A DNA stretch of 64,000 nt, from assembly GCF_004664715.2 (NCBI RefSeq), contig NC_051066.1, forward strand, positions 82,733,735 through 82,797,734, read 5' to 3'. This document shows, piece by piece, positions 46,776-57,430 of this stretch (its first letter is position 1; every line of letters begins with the position of its first letter). Source of the stretch: Peromyscus leucopus (Eukaryota; Chordata; Mammalia; Rodentia; Cricetidae). A program made the translations under genes and the position numbers. The notes under the pieces were generated by a model. That model did not search any database. It had not been told where the DNA came from and worked only from the letters and a program-made list of their open reading frames with translations.

Positions 46776-47599
46776 AAATGTCAGTTCCCTTGTGTTTTTT
46801 TTTTTTATTTTGTTTTGGTTTTATGGGATATTATTTCAAGTTGTTAGGAAAAAATATGGGGACTTACACTGGGCTAAATTCCCCATACCAAGAACTGACT
46901 GCTCTAATATCAGTATCAAATTTGCTGAAGGAAATAGGCATGCTAATTGTTCTTGAAAAACAAAGCAAAGGGAAAGAAGATCAAGCAGAAGAGATAAATA
47001 CGCTGGGAGAGTGGTTATAGAACTTTAGTGATAACAGAAACCAAATAAGATATCTTTCTAACCACTATTCTGAGAAAAGCAAGTCAGACAGTGGAATGTA
47101 AATATCTCAACATTCTCAACAACACTATACATATTGTTAAGCTAAATGAACATGATGGTAATTGAAATTCTACTCTCTTCCTTTTCCTGTTCAGATATAT
47201 ACAGCATTTGAATGATGATGTGGTCTTTCAAGAGATAAAATGATGAAGTCTCACATCCTGAAAACTGATTAACAATTATGTTTCAGGCACAAAAATTGAG
47301 AGCTGGAACTCTAATTTTCTGCTTCAGTGTTATACATTTGTTTAATGCAAATTTTCCATAAGAAATGTATCCTTAGAGTTTAGTTTGCTAATTTGTATGC
47401 TAGAGGGTAAGCACTGGGAATTGGACAGTTCACATGTGTTCAGTTAATAATTATATCATAAGATTGCCATCAAAATAAAGTCTTCCCCCAATTGTGTACC
47501 TCACCTCAATTTCTTTTACATAATATTTGAGCATATAATAGGCCTTATGTCAGATGTTCAAATGATACTACTCATTTAAGCTTTATATGAGACTTGGCT
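46776..47599. other. Unannotated stretch
   Basis: AT-rich; no gene or repeat recognised. Confidence 0.5.
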
Positions 47600-48790
47600 G
47601 AAATGTGCTTAGTGCCCACTTTGTAGGAGCCTTCTCAGTGCCATAAGAACTGAGAAGGAGAAGAAAACCCACAAGCCCACCTGGGATGGCTTGCTCCTGG
47701 TGGGGAGGAGAGAGCATGGATCCTCTTGGGCCAGGCTGGCTGAAGACATCCACAGGCCTTCCCTGCCACTGAGTGGGTAGGCACCATTCTGGTGAGCAAA
47801 TCTATGGTAGGGTATGTGTGTGTGAGAGAGAGATAAAATTGCTCATGTTCTGAGGAGAGAAACAGATCTGAAGAAGTGAAGGTTGTGGGGAGGGGGCTGA
47901 GTTGATTTGCTTGCTTGCCACCCAGGGCCATGGTGATATCCAGACCTGGGCTCCTACCAAGGGACATGTCTGGATCAGCGTTGATGTCTGTGGCCCCTGC
48001 TACCACTGAAGGCTGAGAGAATAGGGCCCCACACATTTGGCCCTGCCTCTTGCTGGCTGTATGCAGCACTTGGGAGAGTAGGCCTTGCACCTCACCAACT
48101 GGAGCACTTGGGGGAGCTGTTTCTGCACCTCACTGGCTGCAGCACTCAGCGTGGGCCATGCACCTTGCCTGGGCAGCTCAGGAGAGCTGATCCTGGTAGT
48201 GTAGGTGCAAGCTCCCAAGGGAGTGAGCACAGCACAAGCAGCTCAGCCCCCTGCTGATTGTTGTATAAGGTGAGCTAGCTTGGGCAGTGCTGGGGAGCTC
48301 TCCCTGATGATAAGAATGAGAGCGAGCTGGCAGGCTGATAAACTGAGCTACCACCCAGGCCCAGAAACAGGACTATGTGTTGGCCTGCCCTAACATCCAC
48401 CCTGTCTATGGATCTACTGGAGCATGTGAAGGGGCTGGTCCTGCATATACAAGGCAGCATGATCTCTATAACACAAGGTAACAGCAGGATGCCCAAGAGG
48501 AATCCCAGTGAGGCCCAACAAAGGCAGAGACCTCGAACCAGACCAATGACTCATTGCAGTGAACACTTGCAAGTAAAGAAGTATAGACTAAAGGAAACTC
48601 TATGTGAATCACTGTGTGACACCGTGACTTCCACCAGGAGATTTCTTTTCTTTTCTTTTAAATTTTATTTTATTTTGTTTTGAGGGAAAGGTTGCAGGGG
48701 CTGAGGGCAGATGAGAAGGAATGGGGGAGAAGAATGGGATCTAGATGCATTATGTAAAACTGACAAAGAATCAGTAAACAGTTAAAATTA
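47600..48790 (+). mobile_element. Long GC-rich muroid dispersed repeat, class uncertain
   Basis: Notably richer in G+C than its surroundings. Internally, 'gcacctcacc' and 'gcagcac'/'gagcac' modules recur (48040-48240). The end has 'gatttcttttcttttctttt', then 'gatctagatgcattatgtaa' and 'aaagaatcagtaaacagtta', which I recall as the 3' end of a common mouse repeat, and sets the plus orientation. The 151-codon antisense frame (47635-48090) resembles no protein known to me. Confidence 0.5.
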
Positions 48791-48800
48791 TTTTACCCAA

Positions 48801-48838
48801 AGACAGGGTTTCTTTGTATAGCCCTGGCTGTCCTGGAA

Positions 48839-48896
<58 letters not shown>

Positions 48897-48982
48897 CCCA
48901 GGCTGGCCTCACACTCAAAAAGATTTTCCTGCTTCTGCCTTCTGAATGCTGGAATGAAAGGAGTGTGCCACCATGCCCAGCC
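48801..48982 (-). mobile_element. B1 SINE, antisense, interrupted by a 53-T run
   Basis: The left part ends 'gctgtcctggaactc' and the right part starts 'agcccaggctggcctcac'; the dozen bases that normally join them are replaced by T53 (48842-48894). The remainder is standard antisense B1 ('gtgtgccaccatgcccagcc'). Confidence 0.88.
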
Positions 48983-49337
48983 TTCATTTTGTTACAGTCT
49001 TCATCCCTTTCTGTACTGTTTAATTTTTCTACAATATAAATAACTGCTATATATGTAAAGCTCAAAAAATTATCTTAAAAATACCCACTTTGTAAATCAA
49101 GGAAGGAAACATCAGCCTGACTAGAAGGCCTTTATCTTGTGGGTTAGTGTGCATCTCTTATGGTCTCATCAACGTGATACTTTGAGTTGACTACATTTTA
49201 ACTACTGCAATGTCCTTGAATTCTACTTGTTCAAACAAAAGCATCCTCAAATCCAGGAGTTTTTCACCTACTTTTTTCTACTGGTGTATGATTACTCTTT
49301 CTTGGTATCCCGCATTTCTTTTATTCACAGTTTTTCA

Positions 49338-49465
49338 TTAAGAAATTTTTTATTCATTTTACATACCAACAGCAGATCCCCCCTCATCCCTCCTACTGCT
49401 TCCCCCAGCCTTTTTGGAGGAGGGAATGGGGAGTATCCCTGCATTTTCCATGCCAAGATTGAGAG
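49338..49465 (-). mobile_element. L1 3' end, short antisense fragment
   Basis: 'tttattcattttacataccaacagc', shortened here to its core 'attttacataccaacagc', then a CCCCTCATCCCTCC-type block: the antisense end of a rodent L1 3'UTR. Confidence 0.6.
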
Positions 49466-50429
49466 TGTTTAAAGAACAAATAGTAATCCTTGGATTACCA
49501 CATAATCCTCAGTTTTAGAATTGAACATATTAACACATGTTTAGTTAACTTCAACCACAGTGACATAAGTTTCCACAAGGAGAGAAAGAAGAGCTGAATT
49601 GTTCATTTACTATGTAGTTGACATGGAGGTGAATGAGAAGTTCTTGTGCAGTGTTTGGCCATCCTCAATTATCAGCCAATTTCTCTGTAACTGAATAGAG
49701 GGAACTACCTTAGAGCACTAACAATAACTAGGCAATGAATCTCATCTCAGTTCTCAGTACAAATCACACATTATCAAATATGTGGCAATAGCTTTGCTTC
49801 AAGACAAAATAGGATAGTAATTTAGATATATTTTCTCCCCTGACTCACCTCTAACTGGAGAGAAAGGAGTTAGGAAACAGCAAATTCTTATTTCATTAGT
49901 TATATTTTTAAAATTATTTATTGAACAAATATTGTGTTTTCATTCTAAATTGTTCTAGAATAATGAATATTTGCAATTGAATTTTAACGGACTTTTTGTG
50001 AAACATATGCACAATAGCAATAAAAATTGATATATATTTTAGCCATGGCAAAGTATAGTATATGACTTGTTGATAAAAATTCATAATTTTTTTTTCAACA
50101 TGTAAATATTTGGTGTGTCTAGACTGAGTCAAATGTTAAAATATTACACTGCAGCATGTCATAGAATTAAGATAAGCTTCTAAGTTGACAACAACAAGTA
50201 CAATACAGATGATAAGTGAATATTTAAAACTCAATAATATGATCTAGGTAACTAGATCTTGATTTAAACTCTTGCCTAGCACTGTCCAGGTTTAATTTCC
50301 AACACTACCCTTAAGAAAAAATTAAAAGTAAAATCAATGAAGAGTTCTTGCATTTAAGACACTAGTCTAACTGCTCATGATCTGTGTAGATATAGGAAAA
50401 TTCCTGATCTCTCTTATTCTCACTTTAAC
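49466..50429. other. Unannotated stretch
   Basis: AT-rich; a possible decayed ID-like SINE near 50240-50310 ('cttgcctagcactgtccagg') is too weak to call. Confidence 0.4.
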
Positions 50430-50765
50430 TCCATATTTTTGGCAATTGTTGATAATGTCATTGTTATATCGTGACCTTCAAAACCATGTGTTCATGTCCT
50501 AATCTCAATTACTTGTCAATATCTTCTTTCTTAGAGAAATGCATTTTTGCAGATGTAATTAAGAATGTTGTGGAGATATGAACTTAAATTATTCAGATGA
50601 GTCTCAAACTCAATGGTAATTGTTCTGAGACACAAAGAAACATAGACAGAAATGACAAGATTAACAATAATCCTTAAGATGCTGCTGATTACCAGCAAGA
50701 AAGGGCAAAACAAGGAACCCTCTCCATGTCCTTGTGAAGGAATGTAACACTGCTGATACTTTACA
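50430..50765 (+). mobile_element. Ancient mammal-wide interspersed repeat remnant
   Basis: The order 'catgtgttcatgtcctaatc', 'gcagatgtaattaagaatgt', 'ctctccatgtccttgtgaag' and 'gtaacactgctgatacttta' follows an old repeat found across placental mammals (L1M/MER type; exact name not certain). Confidence 0.55.
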
Positions 50766-51929
50766 GAACCAAGATCAGACAGTCAATTCCTAATGCTTTA
50801 GATCAGAAAGTTCATGATTAAACTTTTATTCATCCCCCAAGAAACTAATAGTGAAGTACTCAGAGCATTTCCTGGTGCATGGTAATGCTTCAGGATTATA
50901 ATTATAGTATGTATGATTCAATAAGTCATATATAAGATGACGAAGGTGGTGATTAAGATGATTATAAAGATTCCCTTTTATAAATGAACAGATTTAGTAC
51001 TCATTCAAAATGCACAATTCTATGGGAAATCTGTTTTAGACTGTTTTGACAGGCTCATACTACGTATTTTTAAAACATCCATTCATGTTCCTTCCAATTC
51101 TGCTGGCAACTTTATCTGGGATGTTTTAAATCTATACATACATGCCACTTTATCTTCTAAGTACATATTATTTTGAATTTTGGGTAAAAATCAGGAGAAG
51201 GAAAGAAGATACAAGATAAGATTAAAACACATTTAGTAACGTTAAGTACATCAGAGACTAATTTTGAATATGAATGCCAGAGCATAGATGGAGGTAAGGA
51301 CGAACACAATGTTGGCATGTGTAATTCAGTGAGTCAGAGAATAGGAATTGGTTTGCTCAAAGCCAAGAGTTAATTATAAATGTGATTAACCTTGTTTTCT
51401 ATGGACTCATGGATAGTCTTCAAGGTTGACATTCATTCAATTTACAATGAGTAATAACACAGATGCCACGTTATCATGGCCATTGATGGTTTACATTATG
51501 CTTGGTTTATTTGAGTTTAAAACATGCTCAAAATTTGTGGTTGCAAAATATCAAAGCTTATCTCCAAACCTTCTAACTTTAAAGCTTATATTATTATAAA
51601 CTTTTGCTAGCCAAAGACTTATATAGCAGGAAGACTGAGATGAGCTCTTTATTTTAAAAAAAAATTAAAAAAAGTTTTAGTGTTTTGTGTGACATGTTAT
51701 AACTAACATTAGTTGTATTTTCAGCAAGAGCTGAGATATTCTTAATGAATGACCCAACACTAGCTTTTCCATTGGTAACACTTAGGAATGAGGTAATTTA
51801 TAAACCATGATCATATAAGAAAAGATACTTGAATGCATGTTAGGAATTCTAAAACTTTTCAACATCTTGGACCAAATTAACATATTTCACAAGCACAAAA
51901 AAATCTGTGTTAAAGAGATAATAATTGTA
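50766..51929. other. Unannotated stretch
   Basis: No gene or repeat recognised. Confidence 0.5.
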
Positions 51930-51968
51930 GTGCCAGCAAGATTGCTCAACAGGTAAAGGCATTTTCAT
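51930..51968 (+). mobile_element. SINE head fragment (B2/B3 type)
   Basis: 'gccagcaagattgctcaaca' and 'ggtaaaggc' match the tRNA-like head; the rest is missing where LTR-like DNA begins. Confidence 0.5.
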
Positions 51969-51972
51969 GGGT

Positions 51973-52476
51973 TGTGTTTTTCTGTAATGGTCCCCATCTG
52001 TGGCAATAAGACAAGGAAAAAGGGATAGATGTGATCAGGCCTGCTGAAAGGACACATGTGGGAGAAGGGGGTGGGGGACATGGGGCCTGCCTTTTTAGGG
52101 GCCACCTCGAACATGCTCAACAGGCCTGTGTGGCTACTCCACGTGGGCACATAGATCACGTGGCCATGCTTTGCACAATTACATGACCACACAGCGCATG
52201 GGTTATGTAGGAAGTATGACCTGGAAATGACTAGGTGGAAATGACGAAGTGTCCTGCCAGGGCATGCACGACCATGGGGGTGTGGCTGGAATTCCTATCA
52301 GTAGTCCAGGGTGGCCTTGAACTCCTTCCTGATCTTCCTGCTTACTCCTCCCAAGTGCTGGAATTAAAGTTGTGTGTCACCACTGCCTGGCCTTTATGGT
52401 TAGCTAGTGGCTAACTTTGCCTCTGATCTCCAGGCAAGCTTTATTTGTCAGAACACAAACAAAATATCATACAACA
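51973..52476 (-). mobile_element. Probable retroviral LTR with B1 module
   Basis: The right end ('ggcaagctttatttgtcag' to ACAACA) resembles the U3 start of group A/C LTRs on the minus strand, and an antisense B1-like module lies at 52300-52394. The left end (TGTGTTTTTCTG) is uncertain and no matching duplication was found. Confidence 0.5.
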
Positions 52477-52529
52477 CCTTTTTCTATGTACATGTATGTA
52501 TTTTAGGAAGCTTCCACAATAGATTTCCA

Positions 52530-52880
52530 TGTGCTGTTTTCAAAGGTCTGTAATGTTAATTATCTATCCCCATATGCCCTTCTCTACCCAGTCTTTCTAT
52601 TCCATGCCCTATCTAACACTTCATGTTTTATTCTTCCTCTTTTGTCCTTCATATCACTTGTATTTTATTTTTCTTCCTTTAAAATTCATTCCCATTGTCC
52701 CCTAACTAGTTTCTTGATTGTCTACTGGTACTCCAATTAAAGCACACATGGTTAAAGATTCAAAGCTAGCATCCTCTACATATGAAAGAGAACATGTGAT
52801 GTTTGTCTGGGTTTTGGTTATCTGACTCATACTTATTACTTTCACCTCCATCTATATATGTAAATTTTCTCATTTGGATA
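52530..52880 (-). mobile_element. L1 fragment, antisense (ORF2 end and 3'UTR)
   Basis: 'gagaacatgtgatgtttgtc' with 'ttacttattactttcacctcc'-like text corresponds to antisense ORF2 end; 52540-52740 is antisense 3'UTR. Confidence 0.6.
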
Positions 52881-53032
52881 GTGATACTGAAAAATAAAGT
52901 AAGATAAGATAATAATAGGCTTGGCTAGAGTAATTTTCCATAAGAAAGATAATTTTTTTTCATTTACTCTTCAGGATGCTTAAGTCATGCAAAGTAGCCA
53001 TCTTAAAGGCAAACAAATTCTATTTTATAGTT

Positions 53033-53038
53033 CCTTTT
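53033..53038. repeat. 6-bp target-site duplication (CCTTTT), left
   Basis: Repeats exactly at 53430-53435. Confidence 0.85.
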
Positions 53039-53429
53039 TGTAGCTGGAAGGTTTTTCTGGTTCTGTCTGGCCCTGCCTGGCCCCCATAGTCCTGCAGCCT
53101 CTTATAAAATAATCACTCAGAGGCTTATATTGATTACAAACTGGATGGCTTATGGCATGCCTCTTGCTAGCTAGCTTTTACAGTTTAACTCAACCTGTCA
53201 CTATTAATCTATGCATCAACAAATATTCCATGGCTTTACCTGCATCCCATAACATGTTGCTCCTAGGATGGCAGTCTGGCATCTCCCTCACTCTGCCTTT
53301 CTCTTTCCTGTCTCTCTCCTAGGATTTCCCTCCTCCCTCTAAGCTGCCTTGCCATAGGCCAAAGCAGCTCATTTATTAACCAATGGCAACAACATATATT
53401 CACGGTGTACAGGAAGATATATCTCAGCA
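53039..53429 (-). mobile_element. Solo LTR (group B related), antisense
   Basis: TGTAGCTGGAAGG to CTCAGCA, 391 bp, flanked by CCTTTT duplications. Collinear with the LTRs at 27431 and 34618 ('ataatcactcagaggcttat'). Confidence 0.92.
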
Positions 53430-53435
53430 CCTTTT

Positions 53436-54199
53436 AGTTCTTACTTCTACTCGGTAAAGAAATATGAGAATTGTTGAATTTGAACTTCTAGAAGAAATAC
53501 TCTGTGTGTGTGTATTTCAGTGTGTCCTGGTGTAGTTAGCAGAACAACACAAACAGCAAGTGCACCAAAAGTAAATGATAAACTTTGTATTCAAGATTAT
53601 TTAAAAATTCTTAAATTTTCTGAGTTTTAATAAAAGTAGATGACTGCATAAATACACTATTCATCAAACACTGACCCCCATAGGAAGAAATGCTCAAACA
53701 CAAGAGCATGTTAGTAGTCCTCCATGGACTTGTTAACGGCCTGTGACAAATGATGGCACAGTCAATCGTGTACTTCTCTTCATGTTCATCAAGTCATTGT
53801 TCAATCAAGTCATTTTGTTCGCTCATTTGTTGAGAACTCATTGCTATACTTCTGATCATTGCTGCAACACCTTCTGCTGAAAGTGGATCTAGATTCCAGA
53901 ATGATGTACTCATGACTTCAGATCTACAGTGGCATGTAATAAGTATTGAAAAATCAAGGACAGAGAAAATGAGTGGTTTAAAGCACAATATCCAGCTCAA
54001 GTGTGCTATAGAATACACTTTTGATTGATTTTTAATTATGCTGCTAGTATCAATAACTGAAATGAAAAGATGCACTTAAAGGCACAAGCTATATCAATAT
54101 ATAACTGTATTATCATCTGCTTTTAATTTGCCAAGGCCACAAAAATCTTTGCTTGTAGCAATAGATTAAGAAGTGAAGGCGACTACTGAAAGAGACTAC
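53436..54199. other. Unannotated stretch with an unidentified minus-strand frame
   Basis: A 93-codon minus-strand frame (54075-53794) ends in a Ser/Gln/Glu-rich segment I do not recognise. No other support for a gene. Confidence 0.45.
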
Positions 54200-54856
54200 T
54201 GGAAAGTTGGTGGGGGTGGGGAGAGCATTTTGGGATCAGGTAAAAACCTGGTGCATGGGAATCTCCCAAGAATCCATAAGGATGATCCCAGCTAAGACTC
54301 CTAGCAATAGCAGATACATAGCCTGAACTGGCCATCTCTTGTGATCAGATTGTTGCCTAGCCAAACTGTCATCAGAGAGGCTTCATCCATCACCTGATGG
54401 AAACAAATGCGGACCCACAGCCAAATGGTAGGCAGAGTTAAGGGAATCCTGCAGAAGAGAAGGAGAAAAGGTTGTAGGAGGCAAAGGGATCAAGGACACC
54501 ACAAGAAAACTCACAGAATCAGCAAACCTGGGCTGATGGGAGCTCACAGAGACTGAACCTACAATCAGAGAGCTTGCATGGGACTGACCTAGGCACTCTG
54601 AATATGTTACAGTTGTATAGCCTGTACCTCTTGTAGGACTCCTAATAGTGGTAACAGAGGCTGTCTCTGACTCTTTCACTGGCTTTTGGAACCCTCCTCG
54701 TCATGCTGGGTCACAGGAGGTTCTTAGTCTTACTGCAACACGAATGGAGGAAGAGTAGATTGGGGGGTGGGAACAGAGAGAGGTGTAGGGAGGGACTGTA
54801 AGGAAAGGAAAATTGCGGGCAAGATATAAAATAAACAAAAATTTATTTTAAAAAAA
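54200..54856 (+). mobile_element. L1 3'UTR, sense, with A-rich tail
   Basis: 'gatcaggtaaaaacctggtg' to 'gatgggagctcacagagact' to a G-rich block (54750-54800), ending 'aaaataaacaaaaatttatt' plus an A-run. Same block order as 4588-5121. No ORF2 left. Confidence 0.75.
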
Positions 54857-55659
54857 AGTGGAGGTGAGGCTACAAATACACTACAAGAGTGGACAAAAGC
54901 AGTACAGAATAATCATTTTTCAAACAGGTACCTCTTCACTTCCAAGCACTTACTGTAAATGGTGACTGCTCTATTTGTCATTATTAGTGATAATTCACTT
55001 TTGTCTCTCCACACTGCAAGAACTGGTTCATAATAGAGCTGCTTTGCATAAGACAATAGTATGCATTCTATCACAGGGTGACATGACAGCAGAATCAGAT
55101 CACAAGTCACCATATGAACAATAATTGTGGTATAAAATATGATTAGTTACAAAGTAGGAAAAATTATAACTATAAATAATAATCATCATAATTATAAAGC
55201 ATTATTGTAAGTCAGATGAGCATGTTTCTATAAAGAGTTTTTGATGGCTGATAATTGTCATAACTAACATTAGATAACAATATAGGCTCATAGTGTAGTG
55301 AAAAGTTTCAAAATTATATATCTCAATCATATTGTTACTAAAATTACACAAAAAGAGTAGTAATAAAGATAATTAAAATATTTTGGATTCAGAAATTTTT
55401 GCTTTCTTGTAAGCTATAATTAATGGAATTGGCCTAGTCTGCAGGGCATAAGTATCCATAGATGTATACAAACTCTGTCAGGTTTGACCACTGGTGGCCC
55501 AAGACCGGGATCCCTGAAAACAGTACAATGTTTCCAATGAATCAGCATCAGGAGAATTTCGCAGCTGTAATGCAGCATTCAAGTGGGCCTGAATCTGGAG
55601 AAGCAGGAGGCACAGGTTAGAACACAGTTTTGAAATGAGCCATACCCTCCGCTCCAGAA
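54857..55659. other. Unannotated stretch
   Basis: AT-rich; no gene or repeat recognised. Confidence 0.5.
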
Positions 55660-55805
55660 GAGGGAGCTCATGAACATTGTTGACGGAAACACAAATTAGA
55701 GCAGCAATATGGAAAAAACACTATGGACGATGTTCAAAACCTTGGTATAATCTGGAACACTTGAGCTATGTTCTTCGATTCCAGTCTTGCTAGGTAAATT
55801 TTACA
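55660..55805 (+). mobile_element. Old L1 ORF2 fragment, sense
   Basis: Text around 'gcaatatggaaaaaacacta' followed by 'attccagtcttgctagg' fits the sense ORF2 block near its end. Low certainty. Confidence 0.4.
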
Positions 55806-56127
55806 CATTAGTAAACAAGCTCATAATGACAATGCTTAAGATAAAAGAATAATTGAAAATTATTGAATAACCTATAGACAAAACATCTCCAAGTAGAAAT
55901 AATTTAAATATGTATGCAAATACATCTACAGTTATGCTAAAATGTAATGATTGAGAATGTTGGCACCTTCTTCCTGTGCTATCGTGAATTTAAAAAAACA
56001 GGTCACACAGCAGCAAAATATGCATCGCTGCTTCATTTTATTGGCCTAATATTTCTTTATAAGTTGAAGGAAAAACTAAAAATTACTATTCATATGATAT
56101 TTTAACATTCTGTTTTTATTCATGGAT

Positions 56128-56330
56128 ATCTATGTGTATTCATATGTGGGTTTGTGCATGTGAATGAAGGTGGCTCTGGAGACCAGAGCACAAGAGTCCA
56201 ATCTCCAGGAACTAGAGGGACAGGTGGTTGTGACATGCTGAAAGGAGTCCTAGGAACCAAACTTGGGTTCTCTGCAAGAGCAGTACACACACAAGCACTG
56301 ACTCGTGTTCCAGACTCAAAATGCCAGTTC
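56128..56330 (-). mobile_element. B3-type SINE, antisense
   Basis: 'ctggagaccagagcacaaga', 'ctccaggaactagagggaca', 'aaccaaacttgggttctctg' and 'caagagcagtacacacacaa' follow antisense B3 order. Confidence 0.8.
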
Positions 56331-56367
56331 TTTTGTTTGTCTGTTTGTTTGTCATTCTTGTTTAGTT

Positions 56368-56369
<2 letters not shown>

Positions 56370-56407
<38 letters not shown>
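56370..56407. repeat. Poly(T), 38 bp, flanked by AGTTAGTT / AACTAACT
   Basis: A pure T run with short inverted flanks. Confidence 0.93.
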
Positions 56408-56410
<3 letters not shown>

Positions 56411-57430
56411 TAACTCAAGGTCTAAATTAAACTTGGGACACCTCTTTGAAGTCTATATTTCTATATACAACCACAAGGATTAAGGCCAGCCACATGACCT
56501 CACTTAATGTAATTTCATATATCCTACACAGACCATCTTTTCAATTCTTTCTGTGTCAAGAAATTCAACTAGGCTATCCGTATATGTATTATGTCCTGCT
56601 CAGCAAAGAAACACCCTACAAACAACTAAGTATCTTAGATAAGATGTCAGAAACTATGCATGGGTAATCTAATATATACTCACAAATATAATACTAGAAT
56701 GGCATCCTTATTGTTTGCCAAGATCTGCCTTTCTTTTTGTAGCCTAAATATGAAGGTTTTACCAAATACATTTTCATTTTATCTTCCTACATAGAATGCT
56801 ATTCTTAAGATATTTTTCTCATTATTATTATTTGGTAATTTTACTTCTAGTATTTCTTTAGGGTATAATTAAATTTCATTAGTAATATGGAGAATTCACA
56901 ATATATAACTCTAGGATCTGACAAGAAAATGAGTTTATATGTGTATAGATGTGAGCTAAATTAAAAGTCACAAAGGTGACTTGATTTTGTTTTAGTTTTC
57001 CATGTCACTCCCCAATTTTAATAGAAGATATTGTGATCATGTCATCAAATGACTGATGTTGATTTATTTCATTTCACTTCAAGAACATAGAAGAGGAAAT
57101 TTTTGTAAAACTCTTCAAGGTCAAGTGCAAACAGCCATGAATCTGTAATACTTGGCAGGAATAAATAAGGATGACAGTGTGATATGTGGCAAGTGCTGTG
57201 AGAAGCTCACTTGTTCTTATGCTCCTTTCTTTCCAGTTGCACTTTGTCACTTATATAATTGAGAACCACTGTTGTGGGTTTAAAATTAAGCTGAAATTCA
57301 TATAGCTTAAGATGTCAATGTAAGGATACTATAAGCTCATATGTAAAAGTTTCTGGGCTCATTTTCTGGAATTTGAATAAACAATAAGTGGCTAAATATT
57401 GAATCAATAAAGAGTGGTTCAAGTCCAAGA
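56408..57430. other. Unannotated stretch
   Basis: AT-rich; no gene or repeat recognised. Confidence 0.5.

Noticed and set aside
47635..48090. 151-codon minus-strand frame
   Set aside because: Lies antisense in a GC-rich dispersed repeat; no known family, and GC-rich DNA gives long chance frames.
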